64,000 nt of DNA from Ktedonobacteraceae bacterium (GTDB lineage: Bacteria; Chloroflexota; Ktedonobacteria; Ktedonobacterales; Ktedonobacteraceae): positions 124,001 through 188,000 of the forward strand of contig DASRBN010000042.1 in NCBI GenBank assembly GCA_035653615.1, written 5' to 3'. Below the pieces are notes generated by a model. That model was not told the origin of the DNA. It worked only from the letters and a program-made list of their open reading frames with translations, and ran no database searches. Each line of letters starts with the position of its first letter. Positions within the stretch are counted from its first letter, which is position 1. This document shows, one piece after another, positions 1-7,078 of this stretch. The position numbers and the translations under genes were made by a program.

Positions 1-565
1 CCATCTGTATGCTCCGGTCAAGCAACGCATCGAGGCGGGTGCGCGTCTCTGGAGAAAGACGCTGCAAGGCGTTGGCAAACAGGGCTTGTTCATAGGTCGC
101 GCAGGCGGAGTGTATCAGACGCTCGATACGATCCGCGGTGGGAGGCTCGATCTTGCGTTCACGAAACTCGGTGAGTACCTTGGCTTTGAGATGATCGATA
201 TGCTGATCCCTCGACAAGTGCGTGTTGACGAGCCAGGCAGATATGGCATCGCTATCAGCAGCCGTGGCTTCGCGGAACCCCAACTCCTCTCGGATTTGAG
301 CACGATGCAATTTGATCGTGCGGCCCTCCCAGTCATACTGCTGGAACAAGGCCGCATCCAGTTTCAATTGGTGAGCAAGGTAGTCCACGACGGAGCGGGG
401 GATCTCATATTTCGCATGGGGAAAGCGCCCTTCCAGTTGAAAGCACTTGAGCAGGATGGCGCAGCCCAGGCGCGTTGCGCCAGTCTTATTCGTGAGAATC
501 TTCAGGTCATCTTCCACGAGCGTGAAGTGTTCAATCAATTCTTCAATGTCCCATTGGCGTTTCAT
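1..565 (-). CDS. tnpA: Tn3-family transposase TnpA, N-terminal part (runs off window)
   Basis: The reverse complement is open from an ATG at 565 to the window edge (188 codons). It begins [16 protein letters not shown], the same opening as the full-length TnpA at 19,953, and stays closely similar throughout (for example [49 protein letters not shown]). This is the N-terminal DNA-binding region of Tn3 transposases, which recognises the terminal repeats; the catalytic DDE part would lie off-window. No frameshift is seen in the visible part, so the gene may be intact. Confidence 0.9.
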   Translation of the reverse strand, partial: MKRQWDIEELIEHFTLVEDDLKILTNKTGATRLGCAILLKCFQLEGRFPHAKYEIPRSVVDYLAHQLKLDAALFQQYDWEGRTIKLHRAQIREELGFREATAADSDAISAWLVNTHLSRDQHIDHLKAKVLTEFRERKIEPPTADRIERLIHSACATYEQALFANALQRLSPETRTRLDALLDRSIQM

Positions 566-759
566 CTATCTCTCTCCATTTCTTGAGAAAACTTCCGTGG
601 GGTGGCTCCACAAACGTATTCGTTGCCTTCCAACCCGCATGTACTCTAGTGGGAAGAAACGCCAGAAGACAGGCATAGTGGAAGAGAAAAGGACTTTTTC
701 CTTACTGGTATCCCCTCGGGACAAGATACCTCAGCCAATACTTCATCATCATAGGTATA

Positions 760-807
760 AACTCGTAGCAGATGACAGCATCTGCTACGAGTTTTCTGGC
801 GCGAGTA
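760..807. repeat. Recombinase-site-like array in the partial transposon
   Basis: Perfect 15-bp inverted arms AACTCGTAGCAGATG (760-774) and CATCTGCTACGAGTT (779-793) surround a 4-bp spacer ACAG. A degenerate third copy, TTTCTGGCGCGAGTA (793-807), lies in the same direction as the right arm and shares one base with it. The same three-part layout occurs at both ends of the complete transposon. It is probably a binding site for a tyrosine recombinase of the TnpI type; that function is inferred. Confidence 0.7.
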
Positions 808-891
808 GATATTCCAAGAAATCTGTTTCATTTCCCATAAGAAGCTCGATGAACAAGGGTAAGAGGGAGAAAGCTGTGGATCGAGGAAGAG

Positions 892-931
892 GCTACCTTG
901 CCCCGTATGTCACCGTCGCGCATTTTACCCC
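892..931 (-). repeat. Terminal inverted repeat of partial Tn3-family transposon
   Basis: Read inward from 931 it starts GGGGTAAAATGCGCGACGGT and ends GCAAGGTAGC. It shares the GGGGT start and the ATGCGCGA, TGACAT and GCAAGGTAGC blocks with the terminal repeats at 19,648 and 27,900. Length (about 40 bp) and the GGGG tip are typical of the Tn3 family. Confidence 0.85.
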
Positions 932-1010
932 ATGAAGGGTAAGTCCTAAAAACTGTCTTGTAGTCTGGATTCAGGCTACGCGGCAAAAAACTGAATATTT
1001 GAGGTGACGT

Positions 1011-1409
1011 ATGGCAGATACGGGCGAGAAATCCGAGACAGGCATACCGGCCCTGGAGCAATACCAGAAGATGTGGGCCCAATCACTTGAAGAGTTTCAG
1101 CGAGTGGTAGAAGCGAATATGTCCTACCAGCAAAACTGGGTGCGTTCGTTGGAGCTATTCCAGAAGACACTCGCCGCGGGAGCACCGTACTTGAAGGCAT
1201 GGGTCGAATCAATGGAGCAGTTTCAGAAGACGATGCAGGCAAGCGCCCCTTACTTACAGACCTGGGCCGAGGCACTGGCACAATATCAGAAAATCATGGA
1301 AGCAGGCCAGTCATACATGAAGCCCTGGACAGACTTCGTAGAACAGTACCAGAAGGCGATGAGCAAAATGTTTCGACCCCACGACGATCATGCGGGCGAA
1401 GGATCCTAA
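1011..1409 (+). CDS. Phasin-like amphipathic helical repeat protein
   Basis: A 132-residue acidic protein made almost wholly of four to five imperfect repeats of about 22 residues. Each follows a pattern like W-x-x-S-L-E-x-F-Q-K then A-x-x-Y-x-x-W, and no signal peptide or membrane segment is visible. Such tandem amphipathic helices suit binding to a lipid or polymer surface. The next gene downstream is a PhaJ-like hydratase, so a phasin coating polyhydroxyalkanoate granules is the best guess. It is not assigned by a clear family signature. Start: ATG at 1011 preceded by GAGGTGACGT. Confidence 0.7.
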   Translation: MADTGEKSETGIPALEQYQKMWAQSLEEFQRVVEANMSYQQNWVRSLELFQKTLAAGAPYLKAWVESMEQFQKTMQASAPYLQTWAEALAQYQKIMEAGQSYMKPWTDFVEQYQKAMSKMFRPHDDHAGEGS

Positions 1410-1475
1410 GCTGGCCTCATTGAATCTTCCCTAACGTTCGCAGCCCTCGACTTCGCGAAAAAGCAAGTGAGGGCC

Positions 1476-1566
1476 TTGACTTTTTGTCCTTCTAGATGCA
1501 AAATGCATATAGATGAATTTGTCATTTAACGGTATGCTTCATGTAAGTGATAAATGCATCTAGATG
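1476..1566 (+). promoter_or_regulatory. Candidate promoter/operator upstream of the PhaJ-like gene
   Basis: TTGACT (1476-1481) and CAAAAT (1499-1504) make a weak promoter with 17-bp spacing. Overlapping and following it are three copies of one motif: TCTAGATGCA (1491-1500, inverted), ATGCATATAGATG (1503-1515) and ATGCATCTAGATG (1554-1566). Repeated near-palindromic boxes at this place suggest an operator. The regulator is unknown. Confidence 0.4.
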
Positions 1567-1620
1567 TGACCGGATAGCATAATGACGGTTGCGCTATCGA
1601 CGAACGATAGGAAGAAAAGT

Positions 1621-2040
1621 ATGCTCAGAGACTCAAAAAAACAGGCACCGCTGCCGGCAATTGGAATGCGCGCGGTACGAACGCGCACAATTAGAGAGGA
1701 GGATATCGTAGACTTTGCGGAGGTCAGTGGCGACCATAATCCGCTGCACCTCGATCAGCATTATGCGGCGCAAACTCCTTTTGGCGGGCGCATCGCGCAT
1801 GGTTTTCTGACGGCTTCCATCATCTCCGCCATCCTGGGCATGGAATTACCCGGTCCAGGAAGCATTTACCTGGGGCAGACATTGAAGTTTCTTGCCCCTG
1901 TGCGTGCTGGCGATACAGTGACGGTCAGTGTTGAGGTGATTGCCCTGCGGGAGGAGAAACGTATCGTGACATTGCGCACAGACATCGTCAATCAGGATGG
2001 CACGATAGTTCTCACGGGCGAGGCGACGGTCAAATGCTGA
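1621..2040 (+). CDS. phaJ: MaoC-like (R)-specific enoyl-CoA hydratase
   Basis: A hotdog-fold hydratase of about 139 residues. The hydratase-2 motif SGDHNPLHLD gives the Asp-x4-His pair (D38 and H43 from this start), followed by FGGRIAHGFL, the conserved helix of MaoC/PhaJ enzymes. The family adds water to trans-2-enoyl-CoA to give (R)-3-hydroxyacyl-CoA, which feeds polyhydroxyalkanoate synthesis from fatty-acid oxidation. The upstream phasin-like gene supports that pathway. An in-frame ATG at 1582 exists, but ATG 1621 has the better ribosome site (AGGAAGAAAAGT). A fatty-acid synthase-type dehydratase is an alternative. Confidence 0.82.
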   Translation: MLRDSKKQAPLPAIGMRAVRTRTIREEDIVDFAEVSGDHNPLHLDQHYAAQTPFGGRIAHGFLTASIISAILGMELPGPGSIYLGQTLKFLAPVRAGDTVTVSVEVIALREEKRIVTLRTDIVNQDGTIVLTGEATVKC

Positions 2041-2093
2041 AGAAATTCTTTTCCGAGCCTGAACGAAGCCAATAACAGCCATCGTTTGTTTGT

Positions 2094-2133
2094 ACCTTCC
2101 ATCGTGCGGCTGCCAGGCCGCACGATGGAAGGT
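2094..2133. terminator. Strong hairpin between convergent phaJ and HU genes
   Basis: A perfect 17-bp stem (2094-2110 with 2117-2133) around a 6-base loop sits between two convergent genes. No T-tract follows on the plus strand, so it may act as a two-way terminator or mRNA 3' stabiliser rather than a textbook intrinsic terminator. Confidence 0.6.
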
Positions 2134-2157
2134 CGTACTCGCCTCAGCGCTACTGGT

Positions 2158-2553
2158 CTAGTACTTCTTTGTACCTTTCTCAGTCGAGGACTTGTAAGTC
2201 GTGGATGGGGTTGAAGTTGTTTTCTTCATACCCGTGGTCGGGGCGGATTGAGCTGCCTGGGAGAGGACAGCGCCGACAGAGAAACCAACGCGCTTGCGAG
2301 CCGGGATAGTAATCTGCTTGCCACCGCGGATCGATTTGACCTTGCGCGGCGCGACATTGCGCAGGTTCCAGGTGCCGAATCCCATCAGGCGTACCTCGTG
2401 ACCCTCGGCAATATCCTCACGCACAACCTCAGTGAAGGCATCAATAACCTTACTCGTCTCTTTCAAGTTCATGCCAGCTTTAGCAGCTACCTGGTGGATG
2501 AGTTCGTCCTTACCAACGATGGTAGGACTCTTTTCGGGTGAAACGGTTGTCAT
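2158..2553 (-). CDS. hup: HU-family DNA-binding protein with basic tail
   Basis: A histone-like nucleoid protein of 131 residues. Residues about 12-100 form the HU/IHF fold: an N-terminal helical part (GKDELIHQVAAKAGM), the GFGTW turn and a basic DNA-binding arm (KVKSIRGGKQITIPARKRVGF). A 30-residue Ser/Thr/Lys-rich tail follows, unlike compact 90-residue HU, and is likely a disordered DNA-contacting extension. The ATG at 2553 is chosen over an upstream in-frame ATG because GAAGGAG lies just before it. Confidence 0.93.
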   Translation of the reverse strand: MTTVSPEKSPTIVGKDELIHQVAAKAGMNLKETSKVIDAFTEVVREDIAEGHEVRLMGFGTWNLRNVAPRKVKSIRGGKQITIPARKRVGFSVGAVLSQAAQSAPTTGMKKTTSTPSTTYKSSTEKGTKKY

Positions 2554-2770
2554 TTGAGTAAAAACTCCTTCTAACTTTTTCTGTAACAAGGGCACAATGG
2601 CTCTTGTCTGCTCGATATCGCAACGCGCATTTTCCTTGCGTAGAAGCTCCTCGTTCTTGTTGTGACTGGCTTCACCTGTGACTTGCGCGTTGGAATGGAG
2701 GTACCATTCACTCTCACTATACAGAGTCCCACCAAATGGTTTGCAAAGACTAACACACAGTAGTTATCTA

Positions 2771-2995
2771 TTAGTGTTTGGGACGCTTAAAGATGTACTG
2801 GATCCCCCATGTTACTTCAACCTGTTTTACTGTGGTGAGCCTTACCACGCTGACCAGTTCCCATCCTTCGGAGCCAAGCTGGGTAAGTTGTGCCTCAGTG
2901 AGAACACTTTGTCTGTAGCCCGTTATTCGTCCCCATACATCTGGGTCTATACCGTCTAGTCCCAGAAAGCAGGTTTTGTATTCCCATTCGTTCAC
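2771..2995 (-). CDS. Small DUF4177-like protein
   Basis: A 74-residue protein with the pattern EYKT...LTQLGSEGWELVSV, typical of the DUF4177 family of small soluble proteins of unknown function. It starts with GTG directly after AGGAGG. It lies 22 bp downstream of the membrane-protein gene at 3018-3512 in the same direction, so the two are probably co-transcribed. Confidence 0.75.
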   Translation of the reverse strand: MNEWEYKTCFLGLDGIDPDVWGRITGYRQSVLTEAQLTQLGSEGWELVSVVRLTTVKQVEVTWGIQYIFKRPKH

Positions 2996-3017
2996 GAATG
3001 ACCTCCTGATGCAGGCC

Positions 3018-3512
3018 TTATCTACGCTCTAGCCAGTTTTCCACGATGCCTAGAGTTCCACCCCAGATCACGTGGGAGGCAATCATCATGGCGTTGCGGC
3101 GACCCGGCTCATTGAACGCAGATTCGCGCATCTTTAAGGCGCTAAAGATGCCGAGATAATTTGCGGCCCATACAAGCAGCCCAAAAGCAATGCCTTTCAC
3201 AACTGGAGAGAGTGGCACTTTTTTCGCGACAGGGCTATAGAGGGCGCCCATGCTGGTTCCAAAGCCAAAATGAGAGACGAGCGTTGCTCCTAGACTCTGT
3301 GGCTTGTTCATATCCTCAGCTACTTCTGTTCTCTCAGCAATCTCGTTGGTCACTCTCTCAGGTGGCAGAGCATATTTCTGCCAGTCCGGGAGCAAACGAT
3401 GGGCAGCGAGCATAAACAGTGTCATTGGAATGGTGGCGATCAAACCGGCCATAGCCCCTTGTCTTAGAGGAAGGATGTTCAGTATCTCTCGTATATCAAA
3501 GTTTTGTGGCAT
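3018..3512 (-). CDS. Conserved membrane protein (DUF1440/DUF6789-like)
   Basis: A 164-residue inner-membrane protein with about four hydrophobic segments (GAMAGLIATIPMTLFMLAAH, a central glycine-rich helix, GIAFGLLVWAANYLG and MIASHVIWGGTLGIVENWL). The pattern resembles small bacterial families such as DUF1440 with no known biochemical role. The start is taken as the ATG before PQNFDIRE, which has AAGGAAC upstream; a GTG six codons earlier overlaps that ribosome site. It leads a two-gene unit with the DUF4177-like gene. Confidence 0.7.
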   Translation of the reverse strand: MPQNFDIREILNILPLRQGAMAGLIATIPMTLFMLAAHRLLPDWQKYALPPERVTNEIAERTEVAEDMNKPQSLGATLVSHFGFGTSMGALYSPVAKKVPLSPVVKGIAFGLLVWAANYLGIFSALKMRESAFNEPGRRNAMMIASHVIWGGTLGIVENWLERR

Positions 3513-3625
3513 GCATAAGTTCCTTTCCACCTTCTCAATAGGTGTGATAACGATTCACTTTATGTAACACGGATGAAGCGGCTTTAAAGAGAACACCGTA
3601 TTTGACTTGACATAACTATAAGATG

Positions 3626-4546
3626 TTAATATAGGTGGTCGGTCAAGCCGCTTTCCAGTTCATCAAGGACGTAATGCTTAGCGGTGGTATCGATTCGTTT
3701 ATGTCCCAGCGCCTTTTGTGCCTTGCGAATATCTACTTTGGCCAGTTGCGTGCCCAGGAACCTGCGTAAATCGTGAGGCTTGACATCTGAAAGTCCAATC
3801 ATGCTGGCGTAGTGGCAAACGACTTTCCAGAGTCCTACGCCGCTCATAGGCTGGTCGCTCAGCCTCTCGCCTCTGCCGCCGAAGGACGTAAACACATATT
3901 CGCTTGCTATAGGACGCGCTTGTAGCCATTGCTGGATGGCGTTATAGGCTTCGGCGGAAAGATAGGCATCGCGGTATTCGGCGTCATTTTTCCCGCGCAC
4001 CGATAAGAAATAGCCATTATCGCGATTGAAGATTTGGGAAATGCGAAGACTTGCAAGTTCGGCAATGCGTACGCCGCTGGATGCCAGTGTGTGCAGGATC
4101 GCTCTATCACGCAATCCGATCAATGTATCCGGGTCTGGTGCCATAGTAAGCCTGCGCATGTCTTGAGGAGAAATGCGTGTGCGAGCGTTTGGCTTCGTTC
4201 TGTTCTTCAGTGCTGTTATCTTGACGCCCTCGATGCGTTCAAAGCCGGCTATCTGTTCATAAGCGACATATCCCTGGACGGCTGCCTCTTTCATTAACCG
4301 TTTAACGGCTGCTAATTTCCGGTTGATAGTATTTGGTGACATCGTCGTTTCATCGGCCATAGAGGTTCGCCAACGTGCCAGAGTAGCGGGATCCAGCGCC
4401 TTTTCAGGAGTCACCGCGTAAGCCAGGTATGCCTCGAAATCTTCGCGATATTTGCGCAGCGAGGATGCGGATAGCTGTCCCGCGAGAATCGAGGTATCGA
4501 AAGCGATCTTGTTATTCTCGTTGGTAGTAGTTAGCTCCTTTGCCAT
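3626..4546 (-). CDS. Tyrosine recombinase (XerC/D-like integrase)
   Basis: A 306-residue site-specific recombinase with an N-terminal SAM-like core-binding domain (about 20-105) and a catalytic domain. All catalytic residues are present: R160 (SSGVRIAEL), K186, H258-x-x-R261 (HDLRR), H282 (LGHKR) and nucleophile Y292. It lies well outside the tip of the partial transposon at 931. It is only distantly similar to the recombinase inside the complete transposon, so it is not simply a displaced copy. No other mobile-element gene adjoins it. An inverted repeat lies 34 bp upstream. Confidence 0.9.
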   Translation of the reverse strand: MAKELTTTNENNKIAFDTSILAGQLSASSLRKYREDFEAYLAYAVTPEKALDPATLARWRTSMADETTMSPNTINRKLAAVKRLMKEAAVQGYVAYEQIAGFERIEGVKITALKNRTKPNARTRISPQDMRRLTMAPDPDTLIGLRDRAILHTLASSGVRIAELASLRISQIFNRDNGYFLSVRGKNDAEYRDAYLSAEAYNAIQQWLQARPIASEYVFTSFGGRGERLSDQPMSGVGLWKVVCHYASMIGLSDVKPHDLRRFLGTQLAKVDIRKAQKALGHKRIDTTAKHYVLDELESGLTDHLY

Positions 4547-4579
4547 GGTAACCTCGTTTTCTGTTTGTTGCCGGATTTC

Positions 4580-4613
4580 GATAGATTAAGATAACAACCC
4601 TTTCCTTAATCTA
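4580..4613. repeat. Inverted repeat upstream of the lone tyrosine recombinase
   Basis: ATAGATTAAG (about 4580-4589) and CTTAATCTAT (4604-4613) are perfect inverted arms around a 14-base centre, 34 bp before the recombinase start codon. It could be the recombinase's own core site, an autoregulatory operator, or part of its promoter. Confidence 0.45.
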
Positions 4614-5202
4614 TATTCTAGCCGTTTTACACGCCAAAAGCAAGAAGGCATTTCTTATAGACATAAAGAGGCGAGATATATGACCCTGGCAAAAACGTGT
4701 AGTGGAATAATCTGTTCCGCCAAATAGATATTGCATCTTTTGCATGGAAGACGCCGGGCTTTCAGAGCCGTTGAGTACGTATGAAGGCAAAGAAACAAAG
4801 GCCTTTGCCTGTTCTTTAGCTTCATATGCATGTGCTTATTCATTATCTCCAAATATCTGGAAGTAAATAAGTAAATATATCTACTTGACAAAAAATTAAA
4901 TATCATTTATACTATAAGAGATGAGATAAAATATAGTTCATGCATAAATCATACAGCGTTGTTGCGTGAACGTCCTCTATTTTGCATCCATCTGTTGGCC
5001 AATGGCTTGATTGCTCCGGGTCGATACTTTCCGCTTCATAGAGACTTTGATGCAGTTGCTGGGACGAGGAAGCCAGCCCATCGAACATTCGCTGTATCAC
5101 ACGTGAGCTTCGCTTTCTGTGTCAGGAGCCCAAAGGCGATGTTTCTTGTGCAAGAAGCTACTGAGGACATCGCAATACCTGTACACACGAGATCAAGCAA
5201 GA
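4614..5202. other. AT-rich intergenic stretch without a supported gene
   Basis: This stretch between the recombinase and the propeller gene is visibly AT-rich around 4,850-4,950. Short open frames on both strands lack ribosome sites and family signatures. An upstream extension of the propeller reading frame begins at 5119 but does not look coding. Confidence 0.5.
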
Positions 5203-6363
5203 ATGGGAAAAGACATGCAGCACCTTCACACACGGTGGCTCCACAAACCCCTGCTGATGGGAATCAGCATCGTAATACTGATCATGACCGGTGGAGGCGG
5301 TAGCTCATTGGCCCTGGGGAGGATCCATTCCTCCGTGGCAGCATCCGCTTCCATAGGGAGCAGCCTTTCAGCACAGCCGACACGCAGCCGTACCCTCTAT
5401 ATTGGTTCCAATGATGGCAATTTATATTCGCTGAATGCCAGCACGGGAGCTCTCAACTGGGACTATCCAACAGGGAAGTATCAGAGAATATTACTCTCCT
5501 CGCCTGTGGTGGTCGAAGGCCTGGTCTACTTTGGCTCGACCAATCACAATGTCTATGCCCTTAATGCCAGCACCGGCAAACGCGTCTGGCGCTACAAAAC
5601 GGGTGGCTGGGTGCCCACTACACCGGCAGTAGTCAATGGCATTGTCTATATCGACTCATTTGATGGCAACCTCTATGCGCTCAATGCGAACACCGGTACT
5701 CTCATCTGGCGCTACTACACAGGGAAATTCTCGTACTCCTCGCCTGCCGTGGCTGGGGGTATTGTCTACTTTGGCTCAAGCGACGACAATGTGTATGCCC
5801 TCGATGCCAACACAGGTACCCTTATCTGGCGCTACACTACAGGATCTCTTATATATGGCTCGCCTACAGTAGTCAATGGCATTGTCTATATCGACTCATT
5901 TGATGGCAACCTCTATGCGCTCAATGCGAACACCGGTACTCTCATCTGGAGTTTCAACACAGGGGGAGAACCACGCTCCAAACCCACAATAGCGGGGGGG
6001 CTGGTCTATGTTGGCACAACTTACTATAATCTCTATGCCCTCAATGCGCGCACGGGCGCTTTCGTCTGGAGCTATTCTTCGCCTGGAGGGTTTTCTTATT
6101 CCTCGCCCCAAGTGACCAAAGGCATACTCTATATCGGCGCATGGGAATCCAACATCTATGCCCTCAACGCGCGCACGGGTGTTCTCATCTGGAGCTATGC
6201 TACGGGTAGCAATGTGGACTCCTCGCCCGCAGTATCCGATGGCATTGTCTATATTGGCACATATGACCACAACGTCTATGCCCTCGATGCCACAACGGGT
6301 GTCTTCATCTGGAAATACACTACAGGAAACGAGGTAGACTCCTCGCCCATAGTGGTAGGGTAG
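5203..6363 (+). CDS. Exported eight-bladed PQQ-type beta-propeller protein
   Basis: A 386-residue protein with an N-terminal hydrophobic segment (LLMGISIVILIMTGGGG), probably a signal peptide or anchor. Eight blades of about 40 residues follow, each ending in a motif like LYALNANTGTLIWRY (PQQ_2/BamB-like repeats). Eight blades match the PQQ-dehydrogenase fold, but no catalytic domain is present, so it is more likely a binding or scaffold propeller outside the membrane. Two blades share 83 identical bases (5627-5709 and 5867-5949). Start ATG 5203 is uncertain; ATG 5215 is also possible. Confidence 0.8.
   Translation: MGKDMQHLHTRWLHKPLLMGISIVILIMTGGGGSSLALGRIHSSVAASASIGSSLSAQPTRSRTLYIGSNDGNLYSLNASTGALNWDYPTGKYQRILLSSPVVVEGLVYFGSTNHNVYALNASTGKRVWRYKTGGWVPTTPAVVNGIVYIDSFDGNLYALNANTGTLIWRYYTGKFSYSSPAVAGGIVYFGSSDDNVYALDANTGTLIWRYTTGSLIYGSPTVVNGIVYIDSFDGNLYALNANTGTLIWSFNTGGEPRSKPTIAGGLVYVGTTYYNLYALNARTGAFVWSYSSPGGFSYSSPQVTKGILYIGAWESNIYALNARTGVLIWSYATGSNVDSSPAVSDGIVYIGTYDHNVYALDATTGVFIWKYTTGNEVDSSPIVVG
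5627..5709 (+). repeat. Identical 83-bp segment, copy 1 (propeller blade)
   Basis: Bases 5627-5709 are identical to 5867-5949, exactly 240 bp (two 40-residue blades) away within the same gene. This points to recent duplication or gene conversion between blades. Confidence 0.9.
5867..5949 (+). repeat. Identical 83-bp segment, copy 2 (propeller blade)
   Basis: Second copy of the segment at 5627-5709. Flanking blade sequence diverges at once on both sides. Confidence 0.9.
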
Positions 6364-6459
6364 CCAACCTTTCAACAGGAAGACTGTGCGGCGGGACGTT
6401 GCAAACCGTGGGATCAGGAGTTACGTACATGTAGCCTGCTCCCACGGGGTTTCTAATGA

Positions 6460-6603
6460 AGTAGGTCCAGCGCTACGTAAGCTGCTCATGGGACGCAAAT
6501 GCTCATGGGACGCAAAGTAGTGGGCATTATTCACTTCGGCCTATCAGTGTGATCCTGACGAAAATACTTCTTCATGAGCAGCTTACGTAGCGCTGGACCT
6601 ACT
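6460..6603. repeat. 31-bp perfect inverted repeat with internal direct repeat
   Basis: Arms 6460-6490 and 6573-6603 are perfect inverted repeats of 31 bp (starting AGTAGGTCCAGCGCTACGTA) around an 82-bp centre. The centre begins with a 16-bp tandem direct repeat, GCTCATGGGACGCAAA (6484-6499 and 6501-6516). No coding frame is visible. It may be a miniature mobile element (MITE-like) or a large terminator-like hairpin after the propeller gene. Confidence 0.7.
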
Positions 6604-6706
6604 CATGATTTGATCTGTGCGATCTGTGGTTTGTTTGGCTATAAGAAACTTCTTTATAGATGCTTTTGAGAAGAGCATCGTATACTTTCCTAAAAAGGAG
6701 TCTTCC

Positions 6707-7078
6707 ATGTCCATCTTACTTCCATATCCCGGCACACCGCAGCACCAGAAACTCCTACAAGCTATCGTCTCTCACTATTCCAATGATCCGCGCATCCTCG
6801 CCATCATCGTCTTTGGTTCGCTTGGACATGGCAACTGGGACCCCTACTCCGACGTCGACCTCGATATAATTATTGCCGATACTGTCCCAATCGATATTTC
6901 TAAAGAGCTAGAACATTTGATCTATTCCTTCCCTGATACTCTTGAGACAGGTACGTTGATTATCCCCCATGAATCAGGCCTAAAACTTACGCAAGAGCTA
7001 CCGAGACTATACCCAGGGTCGTCCCCACGAAAAGACGCCCATCCGAGATCGTCGGCGTTACAAAGTGTGGAACAGTAA
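6707..7078 (+). pseudogene. Nucleotidyltransferase-domain protein, 3'-truncated
   Basis: The N-terminal 85 or so residues form a pol-beta-type nucleotidyltransferase fold. The GS motif (VFGSLGHG) is followed by the metal-binding acidic pair in YSDVDLDI (D49 and D51). Such proteins, often aminoglycoside-type, usually run past 200 residues. Here the frame passes into sequence antisense to the 3' end of the convergent propeller gene and stops after 123 codons, with a tail that looks non-coding. A deletion probably joined its 5' half to the neighbour. Start: ATG 6707 after AAAAGGAG. Confidence 0.65.

Larger units (their letters stand above)
1..931 (-). mobile_element. Tn3-family transposon, partial (tnpA end only)
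   Basis: One end of a Tn3-family transposon whose remainder lies off the left edge. It ends at 931 in a 40-bp terminal repeat beginning GGGG that resembles the repeats of the complete transposon at 19,648-27,900. Inside the tip come a recombinase-site-like array (760-807) and then the 5' part of a leftward tnpA. Tip-to-array spacing (138 bp) nearly equals that of the complete element (137 bp measured to the inner end of R1/R2), so the two are relatives. The 5 bases outside the tip are ATGAA; the matching duplication cannot be checked here. Confidence 0.85.

Noticed and set aside
3626-4546. The lone recombinase as part of the left-edge transposon
   Set aside because: The transposon's terminal repeat ends at 931, well before this gene, and no second end follows it.
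4655-4906. 83-codon leftward frame in the AT-rich gap
   Set aside because: No ribosome site, low-complexity aromatic and basic content and no family resemblance.
5203-6363. Possible CRISPR-like or satellite repeats
   Set aside because: The regular 120-bp spacing comes from coding repeats of a beta-propeller; there are no short identical repeats with unique spacers.
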